From the NCBI GenBank assembly GCA_022749755.1, contig CM040440.1:15301269-15365268 (forward strand): a DNA stretch of 64,000 nucleotides, in the 5' to 3' direction. The notes beneath the pieces are model-generated. The model worked only from the letters and a program-made list of their open reading frames with translations, was not told the origin of the DNA and did not search any database. The position numbers and the translations under genes are program-made. Source of the DNA: Azadirachta indica (lineage: Eukaryota; Streptophyta; Magnoliopsida; Sapindales; Meliaceae). Below are positions 62,201 through 64,000 of the stretch, one piece after another; the first letter of the stretch is position 1, and every line of letters begins with the position of its first letter.

Positions 62201-63917
62201 GTGCTTCAATTACAGTAGAACAATTGTTAAATGTCAAAACAAACTACAGTAGCCACTAGTCACAACCTCAAACAAGTCATTCCTAACAATGGTGAAACCA
62301 TTACAACTTAAACAAAGTAAGTTAAACCACAACTCAATAAATGACGCCTCTTCTAATTGTATAAGTATTTTGCGGGTTAGTGCATAGCCTATACTCATTT
62401 TGTATATCTTCTTTTTCTATAAATACAATCTTCTCTTTGCTTTTACAAAGAAAACTGAATATATGAAGCAAACAGACATAAGTATTAGCATATGACATAA
62501 CAAGAAATTACCTGCTGAAATACCGATCTAATTGCTGAATTGGATTCTCTAAAAGCCTAGTGTATATCATGGCAACACGGCTCCACTCCTGCTGCATGTA
62601 CTCATATTCAATGTATTTGTCCCAAAGTGGGTATGACAAGTAATCTGTCCCAACATAAGCCAATGCTCGTTCAAAAAGCCTGAAGTATCACCGGGAGGAA
62701 AAAAATTGTTAAGATATACGAATAACCATCAACTGAGCTGATGCAAACACATCCACTAATGGAGACAGCTTCACTAATCTGGAAGGAGAACAATTCACTC
62801 TAACAGCATATGACACATCCAAACGCTGCATTTACCTTCCTGATAAAAACCATACTATGTCCGAAATGAAGCAGTGAAAGAGGCCATCTTAGCCCTTAAC
62901 TGGACGAGATCTTCCCAGCAGCATTTTGCAAAATGATGCACCTCAAATGTCAAAGTTGAAGACAACCATAACTCATAAATAACTACATGACTATGACACC
63001 AGCCTCAGGAAAACAAAGGAGAGAAAGGGGTATGAAGATGCCAAAAACAATTTCGGCATCAAGTAACTACATGACTATGACAAAGACCTCAAATTCAATA
63101 GTTTGCACTAAGAAAATAGATCATTTTAAGTGCATTCCCATCAAACCTTTCCGCAGGTGTAAGCACTGTTGCAGGCATATTGAAATAATGTTAGAAAGCA
63201 ACAAAAATAGATTACCAGATCCTTGTGACTGAAAAACTCACACAGTCAAGGCTCTCAATGCAGACCAAAAACGGAATGGATTAATAAACTATTACCTTCG
63301 GATGGTCTCCGGATCTCCATATGTGTTTATGGCAAATATGCAGTAATGCAACCAAATGTCAACTGAATAAGTCACCCCTTGAACTGCCCGTTCATAAACC
63401 TCCACAACTTTGTCCATGGAGCCCACACGAGCCTCGTGATCAGCATACTTCTTCCAATACCCATAACACAAAGGAAATTCAGCCAAAAAAGCATCATAGA
63501 CTCTTCGTATTTTCAGTATATTGTCCTGCATACATATTGATAAGTATATTACTTAAACAGTAAGTATATAGACAATTAAGTTACATCAAATGCATATAAA
63601 TAAACAATAGCACCAACCAGTGGTGGAGTTGCAGTGAAGCCATTCAGGTTGTCTATCTTTGAGATTGCATTTTATCTCAGAAAAATTAACGTGCAAAATT
63701 GTGAGGCTACTCAAACCATACAAACCGCCAGTGTGAATCTCTCACACTATAAACTAAAAATACACCTGATCAACAAAGTTGATAGTTTACCTAATCCATC
63801 TAGGACAACATACCTCTGCCAGCTTCTCTGTCTCTTCAAGTAGGGCAGTCCATGCACCAAACTCAGAAGAATTAGCCTTCACAATGCTCCATAGTCGATC
63901 TTCTTCACCTGACATTG
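55779..63917 (-). CDS. PRP39: Pre-mRNA-processing factor 39 (PRP39), U1 snRNP-associated, 5' end outside the window
   Basis: Twelve minus-strand exons are readable: 63917-63814, 63525-63296, 62679-62512, 61769-61397, 60899-60756, 60363-60211, 60122-60006, 58961-58881, 58738-58589, 57850-57545, 56675-56568 and 55892-55779. All have GT-AG borders and matching phase. They encode HAT (half-a-TPR) repeats, starting with [19 protein letters not shown] and [19 protein letters not shown] and continuing through [26 protein letters not shown] and [22 protein letters not shown] variable Ala/Glu-rich linker interrupts them, and the C-terminal tail is rich in Gln, Ala, Pro and Tyr, ending YYGSYY. PRP39 is a U1 snRNP component for 5' splice-site selection; loss in Arabidopsis (At1g04080) delays flowering. 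The first exon probably lies beyond 64000, because homologues have a long N-terminus before this point. In-frame ATGs at 63915 and 63924 are alternative starts. Confidence 0.95.
59170..59203. repeat. GA dinucleotide microsatellite in a PRP39 intron
   Basis: About seventeen uninterrupted GA units lie in the intron between exons 60122-60006 and 58961-58881. In the gene's sense it reads as a CT run about 210 bases before the acceptor. Confidence 0.95.
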
Positions 63918-64000
63918 CTGGCATTAGGATAAAGGGGTGAAATGAACATAGGAATCACCAATTTTGGAACAAAATGAAACAATATCTAATCAACATATTA

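Noticed and set aside
1..64000. CRISPR arrays, operons, prophage or organellar insertions
   Set aside because: Nothing of this kind is visible; all genes are plant nuclear genes with spliceosomal introns or typical intronless plant families.

Overview
This is nuclear DNA from a flowering plant, almost certainly a eudicot. Genes carry GT-AG introns, the spacers are AT-rich, and the products are plant-specific: a xyloglucan galactosyltransferase, an SBT1-type subtilase, an Aux/IAA repressor, PSB28 and TH2. Full-length proteins match Arabidopsis families closely, so a rosid is likely. A Citrus-like genome is possible, but I cannot prove the species from sequence alone. I see no bacterial, viral or organellar block and no tRNA or rRNA gene.

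Layout. Positions 1-1709 (+) hold the 3' part of the complex I 39-kDa subunit (NDUFA9). 3065-3460 (+) is a small tail-anchored protein of unknown function. 3.5-8.3 kb is AT-rich spacer containing a Mutator-like MITE at 5427-6581. 9160-11019 (+) is MUR3. 12938-15244 (+) is the subtilase SDD1. 15879-16861 (-) is PSB28. 19417-22902 (+) is the bifunctional thiamin-salvage enzyme TH2. 26905-30185 (+) is an LRR receptor kinase of the MIK1/PXL1 type. 31224-35487 (-) is an Aux/IAA (IAA11-like). 37939-41527 (-) is a COA1/TIM21-type mitochondrial protein. 42539-45509 (-) is a DUF946/VPS62 protein. 47180-48700 (+) is a TPR protein. 49310-53920 (-) is a G3BP-like NTF2-RRM protein. 55779 to about 63917 (-) is the splicing factor PRP39, whose first exon lies beyond the window.

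The genes do not form a pathway; each is an independent transcription unit. The informative pattern is gene order. As I recall the Arabidopsis map, NDUFA9 and MUR3 are neighbours there (At2g20360/At2g20370). The remaining genes interleave two Arabidopsis segments: At1g04080-At1g04110 (PRP39, DUF946, IAA10, SDD1) and At4g28640-At4g28660 (IAA11, MIK1, PSB28). The window therefore looks like an unfractionated version of a region that was duplicated and then differentially lost in the Arabidopsis lineage.

I found no convincing new biological system. The best second-look items are the gene-order mosaic, the MITE with a perfect 10-bp target duplication and a nested copy of its own terminal repeat, a TH2 gene with no AUG-initiated transit peptide and an altered HAD motif IV, a GC-rich G-box island upstream of the IAA gene, and the unassigned small membrane protein.
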